23,929 nucleotides of DNA from Syntrophaceae bacterium UBA5744 (GCA_002419215.1 DIFQ01000092.1:1-23929); one strand, 5' to 3'; positions 6,739-17,950 are shown, counted from the first letter of the stretch. Notes: generated by a model not told the origin, from the letters alone. A program made the numbers and translations.

Positions 6739-7229
6739 CTGCAGCGGAGGGCAACACCATGTACGGCAACCTGGACTTCACCCTGAGAGCCTTCCCTTCA
6801 ACACTCCGCATCACCGGGGGGCGCGAGATCCCTTTCGCCAGGGCGATCCTCTCGCTCCACAATGCAGGCAGCGTCACCGCCGCCGGGTTGGTGCCGCACG
6901 CAACCCTCTCCGAGGAGCGGGGGCTCGTCCATGACGCAACGGAGGCCCTGAAGCGCGCCACGCCCGCAGACTCGATCCCGCCCGGCGGGGAGCTCACGTG
7001 GGATGTCTACGACCTCATCCTTGCCGCCCATCCCGGAGTGGCCAGCAAGGTTCACCTCTGGGGCTACAAGGCGGCCCTGAACTGGTGGATCGATTTCTCC
7101 GCCTGGGCGGAGTTCAGGGAGGAGGGCGCCGCTTCGTCCTTGCTGACAGGCGTTTCACGGTGGAAGCTGCGCTGGAGCCCCGCGGGGCCACCGGTGGAAA
7201 CGATCGATCTGTCCATCGAAGCCCTCTGA
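6735..7229 (+). CDS. Unrecognised protein coupled to the E1-like gene
   Basis: A 164-residue protein that I cannot assign to a family. It has no signal peptide, membrane segment or cysteine-rich motif. The middle is moderately charged (residues 70-110), and a Trp-rich segment ALNWWIDFSAWAEFREEG lies near residues 115-132, followed by a predicted strand SRWKLRW. The first ATG overlaps the E1-like stop codon as ATGA. A second ATG eight codons on (6759) has GGAGG 9 bases upstream and starts MYGNLDFTLRAF, so either may be used. Overlap with the E1-like gene and proximity to the AOR gene suggest a role in maturing or partnering the tungsten enzyme; this is inference from position alone. Confidence 0.65.
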   Translation: MTAAEGNTMYGNLDFTLRAFPSTLRITGGREIPFARAILSLHNAGSVTAAGLVPHATLSEERGLVHDATEALKRATPADSIPPGGELTWDVYDLILAAHPGVASKVHLWGYKAALNWWIDFSAWAEFREEGAASSLLTGVSRWKLRWSPAGPPVETIDLSIEAL

Positions 7230-7234
7230 GGCGG

Positions 7235-7255
7235 GTGGGATCCGTTCCGTCCCAC
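7235..7255. terminator. Possible stem-loop in convergent gap
   Basis: GTGGGA / TCCCAC with a 9-base loop lies in the 52-base gap between the unknown gene and the M48 protease gene, which converge here. There is no T-run on either side, so termination is uncertain. Confidence 0.3.
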
Positions 7256-7281
7256 TGCGCTCCGGTGTTGAAAGCGGTGTT

Positions 7282-8739
7282 CTACCTGCCGCGTTCCACG
7301 ACCTTGAGCAGGGTGTTCGGGGGGACCGGTTCGTTGGGCTCTCCGCCGTTGAGCAGAGACATCTCCTGGATGCGGTTCTCGGGGACGCCGAGCGCCCGGA
7401 GGGCATTGCCGAGGGTGTCGGCCTTCGCGGCGCGGCGCACCCTGACGCGGTCCGGCTGGACGTTGATCCTGCGCGCGTCGGTCAGCTCCGCGAAGCGGCT
7501 CAGGGTACTCTCGAAGAGGTTCTCGTACTGGGGGTAATTGCGCTGTGCGCTGAGTCCCCCGAACAGGTAGATCCCATTGGCCTTCTGGATGAAGTAGGAA
7601 AGGGTCCGGATCGTGCCGCTGCGGGACTGCACCTCTGCGACGAGCCGGTGGGCCGCAAAACCGCCCACACGAACGGACTGGCTCTGCAGGACGCGGGCCT
7701 TGGTCTTCGAGACGAAGCTGCGGGCCGCCTCTTCCGGTGATTTGCCGGGCGCACCGGTGAAGAGGATGACGGCGTTCTTGTCCTTGCTCGACATCTGCAC
7801 CGCCGTCGGCGTGTCGTTCACCTTCCAGTCGGCGGGCACGGGGAACTGGATGCGCATGCCGGGGTGGTAGTAGGCGCCCCCCTCCACGTAGCCCTCCCGG
7901 GGGTCCTGGCCGTAAACGATGCCGTCGATCGCCCTCAGGTAGGCCTCGCGCTCGATTCGCGGTCGGGTCACACCCATTTGCCGCTGCGCTTGCTGCGACT
8001 GGGCCCTGATGGCCTGTTCGCGGTCTTCGGGGCTGGGATGCGTGGCAAACCAGGCCGGCATGCCGCTGCGGTCCGACTGCGGGTCCATCCGCTGGAGCGT
8101 TTCGAAAAAGCCCGCCATCTGCGAGGCGTCATAGCCCGCCTTGGTCGCGTACTCCACGCTCAGGGAGTCGGCCTCCCGCTCGTTGTCGCGGCTGTATTTC
8201 ATGAAGAAGAGCCCCATCCCGATTTCTGCCAGACCCGACAACAGGGGCACACCGAGCACCTGGGGGATGAACAGCCCGATCTGCGCCACCTGCGCGCGGC
8301 TCAGCTGCTGGGCCGAGTGCCGTGCCGTGACGTGTCCGATCTCGTGCCCCATGACCCCGGCCAGTTCCGCCTCGCTGTTGAGGGTGGCCAGGATTCCCCG
8401 CGTGAAGAAGAGATAGCCCCCGGGGGCTGCGAAGGCGTTCACGACGGGGGAATCGAGGAGCTTGACGCTGTAGTCGAGCTGCGGGCGGTGGGAGAGCTTT
8501 CCCAGTTTGCGACCCATGTCGCTCACATAGGCGGTGAGGCGCGGGTCGTCGTACAGGCCGTACTCCCGGCTCACCGAGGCGTCGACCTTTCGGCCCATGT
8601 CGATTTCTTCCTGCTCGCTGATCAGCATGAAGTCCTGCCTGCCGCTGACGGGGTTGGCGGCGCAGGACGAAAGCAGCATGACGGCGCCGATCACAAGGGC
8701 GCCTGCGGCCATAGCGGTGAGGGGTCTTCGATGCGTCAC
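7282..8739 (-). CDS. M48-family lipoprotein metalloprotease (BepA-like)
   Basis: A 485-residue zinc metalloprotease, probably a periplasmic lipoprotein involved in outer-membrane protein quality control, as for BepA/YfgC. A hydrophobic signal ends in the lipobox LLSSC, with the lipid-bearing Cys at residue 26. The catalytic motif is HEIGH (132-136), with the third ligand in NEREAD (about E187) and the conserved ATHPSPEDR after it. The C-terminal part (about 265-485) is outside the protease core and ends in a LysM-like segment (ADTLGNALRALGVPENR...LLKVV). The GTG start is chosen because AAAGGAGA lies 10 bases upstream; the longer frame from a TTG at 8763 would include that ribosome binding site. 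The cyclase stop is only 29 bases upstream, so the two genes are probably cotranscribed. Confidence 0.9.
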   Translation of the reverse strand: MTHRRPLTAMAAGALVIGAVMLLSSCAANPVSGRQDFMLISEQEEIDMGRKVDASVSREYGLYDDPRLTAYVSDMGRKLGKLSHRPQLDYSVKLLDSPVVNAFAAPGGYLFFTRGILATLNSEAELAGVMGHEIGHVTARHSAQQLSRAQVAQIGLFIPQVLGVPLLSGLAEIGMGLFFMKYSRDNEREADSLSVEYATKAGYDASQMAGFFETLQRMDPQSDRSGMPAWFATHPSPEDREQAIRAQSQQAQRQMGVTRPRIEREAYLRAIDGIVYGQDPREGYVEGGAYYHPGMRIQFPVPADWKVNDTPTAVQMSSKDKNAVILFTGAPGKSPEEAARSFVSKTKARVLQSQSVRVGGFAAHRLVAEVQSRSGTIRTLSYFIQKANGIYLFGGLSAQRNYPQYENLFESTLSRFAELTDARRINVQPDRVRVRRAAKADTLGNALRALGVPENRIQEMSLLNGGEPNEPVPPNTLLKVVERGR

Positions 8740-8749
8740 GGTTGGTGAT

Positions 8750-8755
8750 CTCCTT
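8750..8755 (-). promoter_or_regulatory. Ribosome binding site fixing the GTG start of the M48 gene
   Basis: AAGGAG on the minus strand, 10 bases before GTG at 8739. It lies inside the alternative longer frame and argues against the TTG start at 8763. Confidence 0.65.
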
Positions 8756-8768
8756 TCATTCAATGCGA

Positions 8769-10937
8769 TTATTTGCTCTCGATGCGGTGGACGCCGTTCC
8801 AGTCCTCGGGCGGTTGGCTCGCCAGCATGTCCCGGCAGCGGTCTTTCATGATCCGGGAAGGCTGATCGCCCGGTTGAATCTCCAGGATCCGGTCGTAACA
8901 GGCAATCGCCTCACTCCATCGACGGCTCAGGTAGTGCTCCATCGCCTCTGCGGCGAGACCGGCCACCGCCCGTGTGCTCTCGCCGGCGCCGGCCGCCTCG
9001 GCCATCAGCTCATAGATCCTCACGCCCTTCATGCTCCCCTTGACGGACACGAGGTCGAGAGGGCGGGCCAGGAACTTCCCTTTCGCCAGTTCCCAGGTGC
9101 TCTGACCGATGATGATCCAGGTGCCGTAGAGCTTGTTGAGGCCCTCGAAGCGGCTGGCCGTATTTACCGTGTCGCCGACGACGGTGTAATTGAGCCGGGT
9201 TGCGCTGCCCATGTTGCCCACGATGACCTCGCCCGTGTTGATTCCGATGCGCTGATAAAAGAGAGGCTTGCCTTCCCGGATCCACTTTTCGTGAAGCCCC
9301 TTGAGGCGTTCCTGGCATGCAAGCGCCGCGCGGCAGGCCGTCACGGCGTGATCGGAATTGGGCAGGGGGGCCCCCCAGAAGGCCATGATGCTGTCGCCGA
9401 TGAACTTGTCGAGCGTTGCCGGCGGCTGCTGTCTGAGCGCGCCGCTCATCGCCTCGAAGTATTCACCGAGCTGATCCACGAGGGCTTCGGGTTCCATGCG
9501 CTCCGAGATCGTCGTGAAATCCTTGATGTCGGTAAAGAAGACGGTGAGGGCAGCCTTCTGGCCGCCCAACTCGGCCTCTCCCCCGGAGGCGAGGATCTGC
9601 CGGACGAGATCGGCCGGCACGTACTTGCCGAAGGATCGCAGGCCCCGCTTCATGTCGTGGGTGGCCACCATCAGCTGATCCACTTCCCGGATCAGCGAGC
9701 TCTCGAGAGGCCTGGCCTCGATCTCGAAGCGGCCGATGGCCTCCGAATCCAGGGCGATCCGGCGCAGGGGCTTCGAGACGAGGGCGGAGATCCAGGCGCT
9801 CGAGAGCAGGATCAGGAAAAAGGCCCCGATCCCGATCAGCATGGTCTCCAGGTTGTTCCGGTCGACGACCCCCATGATCTCGTTGTAGGGGATGACGAGG
9901 GCGATGATCCATCCCGGCAGGTCCCTGCCGGCCATCCGGCGGTAGCTCCCGAAATAGTCGACACCGCCCGCGCTGAAGCGAAACGTCCTGAGATCGTGGC
10001 CCAGATAGTCCCGGCTGTTCGCGGAGAACTTCTCCATGAAGCGCACGACCCTCTCGTCGCTCAGCTTCTGCCATTCCGTGAATTCGAACTGCGTGCGGCC
10101 CCGCTCGTTCTTCACCTCGCGGGTGAGGATTTCCGGCTGCGGGTGGGCGAGGACCTGGTATTTCCCGCCTGCCGTCTTCTCGATGATGAAGGCAAATCCC
10201 GCCTTTCCGATCGGGTTGGAGTTGAGAAAACGGGAGATGGCGCTGATGTCGAAGTCGACCGTCGTGACGCCTATGAATGCCTGGTCCCTGTCATAAATGG
10301 GTGTGGCGTAGGAGACGCCCGGCACCGCCACGGCGCCTGCGCGAAGTGTGCGCCCCTCCGTCCAGATCGGGCCTTCCGCATCACGGGCCGCGGTGTACCA
10401 GTCCGGCAGTCTCCCCCCGGCGGTCATCTGGAATTCCCGGCGATCATAGGCCTTTCGCTTCGGGTAGTCCTCGGGGTGGAAGTCGAGGATCACCGCCTTG
10501 CCTGCCTTGCGGTCATACCGGGCCTCCCGGATACTGAACCCGCCGTCCTGCAGCCGCTCGACGGACAGCACCAGGCCGCTCTCGAAGCCCGCCGAGAGGA
10601 AGGAGTAATGGCTCTGCGTCTCCATCACCCGCTGCAGGTACCGGGTGAGCCAGTTCAGCGTCTCCGGTCGGAGCTGGACGGAACCGAAGGTCTGGCGATT
10701 CATCTCCGCCTGGTCCTGGGCGCGGGTGAGCAGCGTACCGACCCAGTGCCGGATGCGCAGAGAGCTCTCGTCGAGCACCTGCGCGGAGAGGGTGTCGGCG
10801 TTTCGCTTCAGGTTGTGGTAGGAGAGGCCTCCCAGAAGAGCGACGGTCCCGATGAGAAGCGCCACGAGGACGGTCGAGAGCGCCGTGCGGAAGGTGACAC
10901 GTTTCGTAGCCAGCTTTTCTGCGAAGGGAATTCTCAT
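8769..10937 (-). CDS. Membrane receptor adenylate cyclase (dCache + class III cyclase)
   Basis: A 722-residue two-pass membrane protein expected to make cAMP in response to a periplasmic or extracellular ligand. Transmembrane segment 1 is about residues 18-40, a dCache-like sensor spans about 45-350, transmembrane segment 2 is about 363-388, and a HAMP-like linker spans about 388-440. The class III cyclase domain is about 455-645. Metal aspartates are D470 (FFTDIKDFTTISE) and D515 (DKFIGDSIMAFWG). K511 and T585 (NYTVVGD) fit adenine selection, and N592/R596 (NTASR) are the transition-state residues, so it should be active. A TPR-like C-terminal helix pair spans about 660-705. The ATG has no good Shine-Dalgarno; a heptamer repeat lies 20-60 bases upstream. 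It is followed by the M48 protease gene and preceded by a hairpin and three microprotein genes. Confidence 0.92.
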   Translation of the reverse strand: MRIPFAEKLATKRVTFRTALSTVLVALLIGTVALLGGLSYHNLKRNADTLSAQVLDESSLRIRHWVGTLLTRAQDQAEMNRQTFGSVQLRPETLNWLTRYLQRVMETQSHYSFLSAGFESGLVLSVERLQDGGFSIREARYDRKAGKAVILDFHPEDYPKRKAYDRREFQMTAGGRLPDWYTAARDAEGPIWTEGRTLRAGAVAVPGVSYATPIYDRDQAFIGVTTVDFDISAISRFLNSNPIGKAGFAFIIEKTAGGKYQVLAHPQPEILTREVKNERGRTQFEFTEWQKLSDERVVRFMEKFSANSRDYLGHDLRTFRFSAGGVDYFGSYRRMAGRDLPGWIIALVIPYNEIMGVVDRNNLETMLIGIGAFFLILLSSAWISALVSKPLRRIALDSEAIGRFEIEARPLESSLIREVDQLMVATHDMKRGLRSFGKYVPADLVRQILASGGEAELGGQKAALTVFFTDIKDFTTISERMEPEALVDQLGEYFEAMSGALRQQPPATLDKFIGDSIMAFWGAPLPNSDHAVTACRAALACQERLKGLHEKWIREGKPLFYQRIGINTGEVIVGNMGSATRLNYTVVGDTVNTASRFEGLNKLYGTWIIIGQSTWELAKGKFLARPLDLVSVKGSMKGVRIYELMAEAAGAGESTRAVAGLAAEAMEHYLSRRWSEAIACYDRILEIQPGDQPSRIMKDRCRDMLASQPPEDWNGVHRIESK

Positions 10938-10956
10938 AACCGGTCCATCGTTTTGA

Positions 10957-10998
10957 GATCAGGATTCCGGAATCCGGACTCCGGAGGCCCGAATCCCT
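10957..10998. repeat. Heptanucleotide tandem array (ANTCCGG-type)
   Basis: Units GATCAGG, ATTCCGG, AATCCGG, ACTCCGG, AGGCCCG, AATCCCT at an exact 7-base period, just upstream of the cyclase start codon. They would fall in the 5' leader of the cyclase mRNA. Confidence 0.7.
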
Positions 10999-11025
10999 CG
11001 ACGCTGTGATGCAGCGACGAGCCGT

Positions 11026-11037
11026 ATTGTAATACAA
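11026..11037 (-). promoter_or_regulatory. Candidate -10 / small palindrome upstream of cyclase
   Basis: The minus strand reads TACAAT (5 of 6 matches to the -10 consensus), overlapping an odd palindrome TTGTA-N-TACAA (11027-11037). No recognisable -35 box is at the right distance, so an activator-dependent promoter or an operator is possible. Confidence 0.3.
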
Positions 11038-11099
11038 ATCGCTTCGTGATGCTCTCAGAAAAATAGGGCGGGTTTCGCGGCGAGTGGGTCCGGTGAACA

Positions 11100-11135
11100 T
11101 GAAGGCCCCCGACCGGTTCCGGACGGGGGCCTTCA
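11100..11135 (-). terminator. Strong hairpin between microprotein genes and cyclase
   Basis: Perfect 12-bp stem TGAAGGCCCCCG / CGGGGGCCTTCA with a 12-base loop. It lies 48 bases after the last microprotein stop and 163 bases before the cyclase start. Neither strand has a T-run after the stem, so it may be a leaky terminator, an attenuator or an RNA-stability element rather than a full stop. Confidence 0.55.
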
Positions 11136-11183
11136 GCACAGGAAATGTCGCAAATTGTATGGTTGCCGGTTTTGCCGGGTTCT

Positions 11184-11267
11184 TTACTTTGCGATGAACA
11201 CGGGGTAGCACATGGGGTCCGCCCAGAGCTTCCGGTCTTTTCTCGTCTCTTTCGTTGCCTTTTTCAT
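11184..11267 (-). CDS. 27-residue microprotein B, W-A-D-P-M motif
   Basis: A tiny basic protein, third in a tandem set of three. An N-terminal lysine/arginine-rich half (MKKATKETRKDRK) leads into LWADPMCYPVFIAK. It shares DRK-[LF]-W-[AN]-D-P-M-x-[YF]-P-V-F with microprotein A, 61 bases upstream. The start is firm: AAGGAGG lies 8 bases before the ATG. A single cysteine follows the motif. I know no family with this signature. The repeated Shine-Dalgarno/ORF architecture and a conserved core in otherwise divergent DNA support real translation. Possible roles are a small membrane- or enzyme-binding peptide, a peptide substrate or an antisense-regulated peptide; none is shown. Confidence 0.7.
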   Translation of the reverse strand: MKKATKETRKDRKLWADPMCYPVFIAK

Positions 11268-11328
11268 CGTTCAGCCCTCCTTGACGGCTGTCGGTGGGTT
11301 GCCTGGTCTGTTTGTCCCTTTTGCCTTC

Positions 11329-11421
11329 CTACTTGCTGCGCTTCGGCCCGAAGACGGGGAAGCTCATCGGGTCGTTCCAGAATTTCCGGTCGCTCTTCAC
11401 ATTTTTGGCTTTTTCTTTCAT
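11329..11421 (-). CDS. 30-residue microprotein A, W-N-D-P-M motif
   Basis: A tiny, strongly basic protein, second in the tandem set. It begins MKEKAKNVKSDRK and continues FWNDPMSFPVFGPKRSK. AAGGAGG lies 7 bases before the ATG, an excellent ribosome binding site. Its closest relative is microprotein B downstream: both have DRK, one aromatic or aliphatic residue, W, a D-P-M core and P-V-F. Microprotein C ends 35 bases upstream. There is no signal peptide or membrane helix. Duplication within one transcript is the simplest origin. The function is not recognisable. Confidence 0.7.
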   Translation of the reverse strand: MKEKAKNVKSDRKFWNDPMSFPVFGPKRSK

Positions 11422-11456
11422 GGCGATACCTCCTTGATGTCTTCGTTGCCCGGGGA

Positions 11457-11588
11457 TCAGCGATCGACGCCCTTGCGCGGGCTCAGGATGGGGTCCGCCC
11501 ATACCCTGTCCACCCTCTCGCCCATCAGGTTGATCCGCGGGTCTGTTCGAATCCTGCCTTCTGTCGCTCTGAGGTTCCCGGTCATCAT
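11457..11588 (-). CDS. 43-residue microprotein C, W-A-D-P-I motif
   Basis: First and longest of the three tandem small genes. It starts MMTGNLRATEGRIRTDPR and carries the shared motif near its C-terminus as VWADPILSPRKG. It is more divergent from A and B but keeps a basic residue before the motif, the W-A-D-P core and a proline three residues after the core. GGGAGA lies about 9 bases before the first of two adjacent ATG codons. No convincing promoter is seen upstream; the segment TTTCT-GCG-AGAAA (11647-11659) is a small palindrome in the likely control region. The function is unknown. Confidence 0.6.
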   Translation of the reverse strand: MMTGNLRATEGRIRTDPRINLMGERVDRVWADPILSPRKGVDR

Positions 11589-11791
11589 GTCTCTGTTCTC
11601 CCTGGTTTGCCGGTTTGTTCCCTTTCGTTGAACCTATTATCGATATTTCTCGCAGAAAGAAAATCGGCGCCCGTCTGAATGTCGTCTAGGACAGTGGGTC
11701 CGCCTTTCCGCAGACGCCGTCTGAGAGTCCCATCAGACAGGCGCTGATGGAGGCCGCATACCCTGACTGCGCGCCGGTTGCCCGTAAGGAA
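11589..11791. other. Gene-free leader region upstream of the microprotein set
   Basis: Holds the presumed minus-strand promoter of the microprotein genes: GATAAT resembles a -10 box, but no -35 fits. A short minus-strand frame ending at 11690 encodes GKADPLS just before its stop, faintly like the W-A-D-P motif; it has no start codon with a ribosome binding site. Nothing else is recognised. Confidence 0.4.
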
Positions 11792-11885
11792 AGGAAGTTA
11801 GGAGGCGCGGAAGAGCGGAAGAGCGGAATGGAAACGATTCTTTGTTTTATCCGCGCTTCCTCACTTCTGCTCTTCCGATTTTCGC
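11792..11885 (+). repeat. Palindromic ~95-bp dispersed repeat, copy 1
   Basis: Begins AGGAAGTTAGGAGGCGCGGA and ends near CTCTTCCGATTTTCGC. The outer arms GAAGTTAGGAGGCGCGGA and TCCGCGCTTCCTCACTTC are near reverse complements, so the element can fold on itself. A closely similar copy in opposite orientation is at 18029-18124. It lies 61 bases beyond the purF stop and may act as that operon's terminator. No coding capacity. Confidence 0.85.
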
Positions 11886-11946
11886 ATTCTTGATGCCTGA
11901 TGTCGGACGCAAAGCATTCAGCGGGGCATGCCGGGTAACTGGAGGA

Positions 11947-13416
11947 TCACGAAATAAAGGGGAGATCATCCTGCAGGGGTTCGCACGATACACGGTCCTC
12001 CATGCAGAACTTGTCGAGTTCTTCATCGACGGGGAGGGGATACTTCCCGGAATAGCAGGCGAGGCAGAAGCTCTTCGGGTCCATCTGCGTGGCCTCCACC
12101 ATGCCTTTGATGCTGAGGTAGTACAGGGAGTCCAGGCCGATGAAGCGGGCAATGGCATCCACTTCCCCTTTCTCGGCCGCGATGAGTTCCCCCTTCGAGG
12201 AGAAGTCGATCCCGTAGGGGCAGGGGTTGCGGGTCGGGGGGCAGCTGATTCCCATGTGGATTTCCTTCACGCCGATCTGCCGGAGATTCCGGATGCGGTT
12301 ACGGCTCGTGGTCCCCCGGATGATGGAATCTTCCACGATGAGGACACGCTTTCCCTGGAGCAGGGGCTTCACGGGGTTGAGTTTCACCCGCACTCCGAAG
12401 TCGCGGATCGCCTGGGAGGGCTGGATGAAGGTTCTGCCCACGTAGTGGTTGCGGATCATGCCCATCTCGAAGGGCAGCCTGCTCTCCTCGGCATAACCGA
12501 GGGCCGCGTAGTTTCCCGAATCGGGGAACGGCATGACGAGATCCACGTCGGGGCAGTATTCCCTGGCGAGTTGATGACCGAACCGCTTGCGGCAGAGGTA
12601 CACGTTCTGGCCGAAGATATGGCTGTCGGGCCGAGCGAAGTAGACGAGCTCGAAGATGCAGTGCGCGGGCCGGACTTTCCGGAACGGTTTCAGGCTCCTC
12701 AGGCCCGTGTTGTCAATGATGACGATCTCGCCGGGCTCCACGTCGCGCACATAGGTGGCGCCGAGAAGATCGAAGGCACAGGTCTCCGAGGCGACGACAT
12801 AGGCCTCGCCGAGCTTCCCGATGGCGAGCGGCCTGAACCCGCGGGGGTCTCGGGCGGCGATGACCTTGTCCTTGGTCAGCATCACGAGGCAGTAGGACCC
12901 CTTCACCTTCCAGAGCGCCTTCACGAGGGCCTCGTCGAAGCCGTTGCGAAGATGATGGGCCATGAGGTGAACGACGATCTCGCTGTCCATGGTGGACTGG
13001 AAGATGGATCCCTGCTTTTCGAGCTGGGAACGAAGCAATTGGGCGTTGATGAAATTTCCATTGTGGCCCAGGGCGTAGGGTTCGCCGGCGTGGTGGACGA
13101 GAAACGGCTGGGCGTTGGACAGGGTCGATGAGCCCGTCGTGGAATAGCGGACATGGCCGATCGCCATGTGGCCGTGGAGTTTCTGCAGCGTGCTTTCGTG
13201 AAAGACTTCGGAAACGAGACCCATCCCCTTGTGCTCGTAAACCGTCCTGCCGTCCGCCGTGGTGATGCCCGCGCTTTCCTGGCCGCGGTGCTGAAGCGCG
13301 AAGAGTCCGAAGTAGGTCAGTCTTGCCGCCTGCTCGTGGCCGTGCACGGCAAAGATCCCGCACTCTTCGCGGGGCCTGCCCTCGTTCATCCAATCATCCA
13401 TCATCATGATGTTCAT
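11947..13416 (-). CDS. purF: Amidophosphoribosyltransferase
   Basis: The 489-residue first enzyme of purine biosynthesis: PRPP plus glutamine gives phosphoribosylamine. The N-terminal Ntn-hydrolase glutaminase has its nucleophile at C19 (REECGIFAV), so an 18-residue propeptide should be removed. The phosphoribosyltransferase domain shows the PRPP loop VLIVEDSIIRGTT (358-370). C253 (HCIFELVYFARPDS), C399 (NPCPYGID), C451 and C454 (FCLACYSGKYP) match the four [4Fe-4S] ligands of the Bacillus-type enzyme, which is made as an oxygen-sensitive precursor. Several ATGs crowd the start. The first (13416) has AAAGGA just 3 bases upstream, so the third to fifth ATG are also possible. It is the last gene of a carA-carB-purF unit, 34 bases after carB. 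Confidence 0.95.
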   Translation of the reverse strand: MNIMMMDDWMNEGRPREECGIFAVHGHEQAARLTYFGLFALQHRGQESAGITTADGRTVYEHKGMGLVSEVFHESTLQKLHGHMAIGHVRYSTTGSSTLSNAQPFLVHHAGEPYALGHNGNFINAQLLRSQLEKQGSIFQSTMDSEIVVHLMAHHLRNGFDEALVKALWKVKGSYCLVMLTKDKVIAARDPRGFRPLAIGKLGEAYVVASETCAFDLLGATYVRDVEPGEIVIIDNTGLRSLKPFRKVRPAHCIFELVYFARPDSHIFGQNVYLCRKRFGHQLAREYCPDVDLVMPFPDSGNYAALGYAEESRLPFEMGMIRNHYVGRTFIQPSQAIRDFGVRVKLNPVKPLLQGKRVLIVEDSIIRGTTSRNRIRNLRQIGVKEIHMGISCPPTRNPCPYGIDFSSKGELIAAEKGEVDAIARFIGLDSLYYLSIKGMVEATQMDPKSFCLACYSGKYPLPVDEELDKFCMEDRVSCEPLQDDLPFIS

Positions 13417-13450
13417 GATTCCTTTGCCTGGAAACGGAAGCATGCCGCCG

Positions 13451-16796
<3,346 letters not shown>

Positions 16797-16804
<8 letters not shown>

Positions 16805-17942
16805 CGCTGCGTTTCTCTCTGAGCATGAGGTCGGTGAATTCCGTAAAGAGGTAGTTTGCTTCCTGGGGACCGGGCGCCGCCTCGGGGTGGTACTGGACGC
16901 TGAAGGCCTTCTTCCCTGGGACCCAGAGGCCCTCGAGGGTGCCGTCGTTGAGGTTCATGTGCGTCTTTTCGAGCGTTCCCGCCAGCGACTCGGGGACGAC
17001 GATGAACCCGTGGTTCTGAGAAGTGATCTCGACCCGGTTGAGCTTGACGTTCTTTGCAGGCTGATTGAGGCCGTGATGGCCGAACTTGAGCTTGGCCGTC
17101 ACGCCGCCCAGGGCCTGACCCAGGATCTGGTGTCCCAGGCAGATCCCGAAGATGGGCGCTTGCCCCAGGAGCTCCCGCACCGTGTTGACGATGTAGGGCA
17201 GGGTGGCCGGGTCGCCGGGCCCGTTGCTCAAAAGAACCCCGTCGGGGTCCCAGGCGCGGATCTCGGGAGCCGTCGACCGGGCCGGGACGACGACGACGTC
17301 GCAGTCGCGTTTTTCGAGATTGCGCAGAATGTTGTACTTCACCCCGCAGTCGATGACGACGACGCGCAGGCGCGATTTCGTTTTTTCCAGAAGCTCGATG
17401 GGGCGGGGTCCGTTGTCTTTCCAGAGATAGGGCTTCTCGCAGGTCACAAGGGGGATCAGGTCCCTGCCCACGAGCCCCGGATAGGCCCGGACCTTGTCGA
17501 GCAGGAGCCGCGTGTCGTCCGACTCCGTCGAGAGGATGCCCTTCATGGCCCCGGCCAGGCGGATCCGGCGGGTGAGGGCTCGCGTGTCGATCCCCTCTAC
17601 ACCGAGTTTGCCGTGCTCCTCGAGGAACTCCTTCAGGGTCATGCGGGAGCGCCAGTTGCTGGGGAAAGGCTGGTATTCCTTGACGATGAAGCCCTCGAGG
17701 TGGATCTTCGAGGATTCCATGTCCTCGGGGTTGATCCCGGTGTTGCCGATGAGGGGATAGGTCATCGTCACGATCTGCTCCTTGTAGGAGGGGTCCGTGA
17801 GGATTTCCTGGTAGCCCGTCATCCCCGTGTTGAAGACGACCTCGCCCATGGACTGTCCCACGTGGGCAAAGGCGTAACCCCGGTAGACGCTCCCGTCTTC
17901 CAGGACCAGCAGGGCTTTGGGTCGTTTCTTCAAAAGATGCAC
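16797..17942 (-). CDS. carA: Carbamoyl-phosphate synthase small subunit
   Basis: The 381-residue glutaminase subunit, which hydrolyses glutamine and channels ammonia to CarB. The N-terminal CarA domain begins KALLVLEDGSVYRGYAF and includes FNTGMTGYQEILTDPSY. The class I amidotransferase domain has LLSNGPGDP, the nucleophile elbow FGICLGHQILG, and the His-Glu pair in YHPEAAPGP. The GTG at 17942 is chosen: GGAAGGA lies 8 bases upstream and the resulting length equals the usual 380-382. A longer frame from a GTG at 17996 would add 18 residues unlike the family. First gene of the carA-carB-purF unit. No pyrimidine-responsive attenuator was recognised upstream. Confidence 0.95.
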
Positions 17943-17950
17943 AAAATGTA

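Noticed and set aside
8742..11009. 755-codon + strand frame opposite the cyclase
   Set aside because: Antisense shadow of a gene with intact catalytic motifs; composition rich in H/D/R/V as expected of reversed GC-rich codons.
11145..11678. Overlapping + strand frames of 177 and 139 codons across the microprotein region
   Set aside because: No ribosome binding sites and phenylalanine/leucine/serine-rich content from reversed lysine-rich codons; the minus-strand small ORFs have strong Shine-Dalgarno sequences.
11842..13131. 429-codon + strand frame opposite purF
   Set aside because: PurF motifs on the other strand are complete; this frame also crosses the palindromic repeat.
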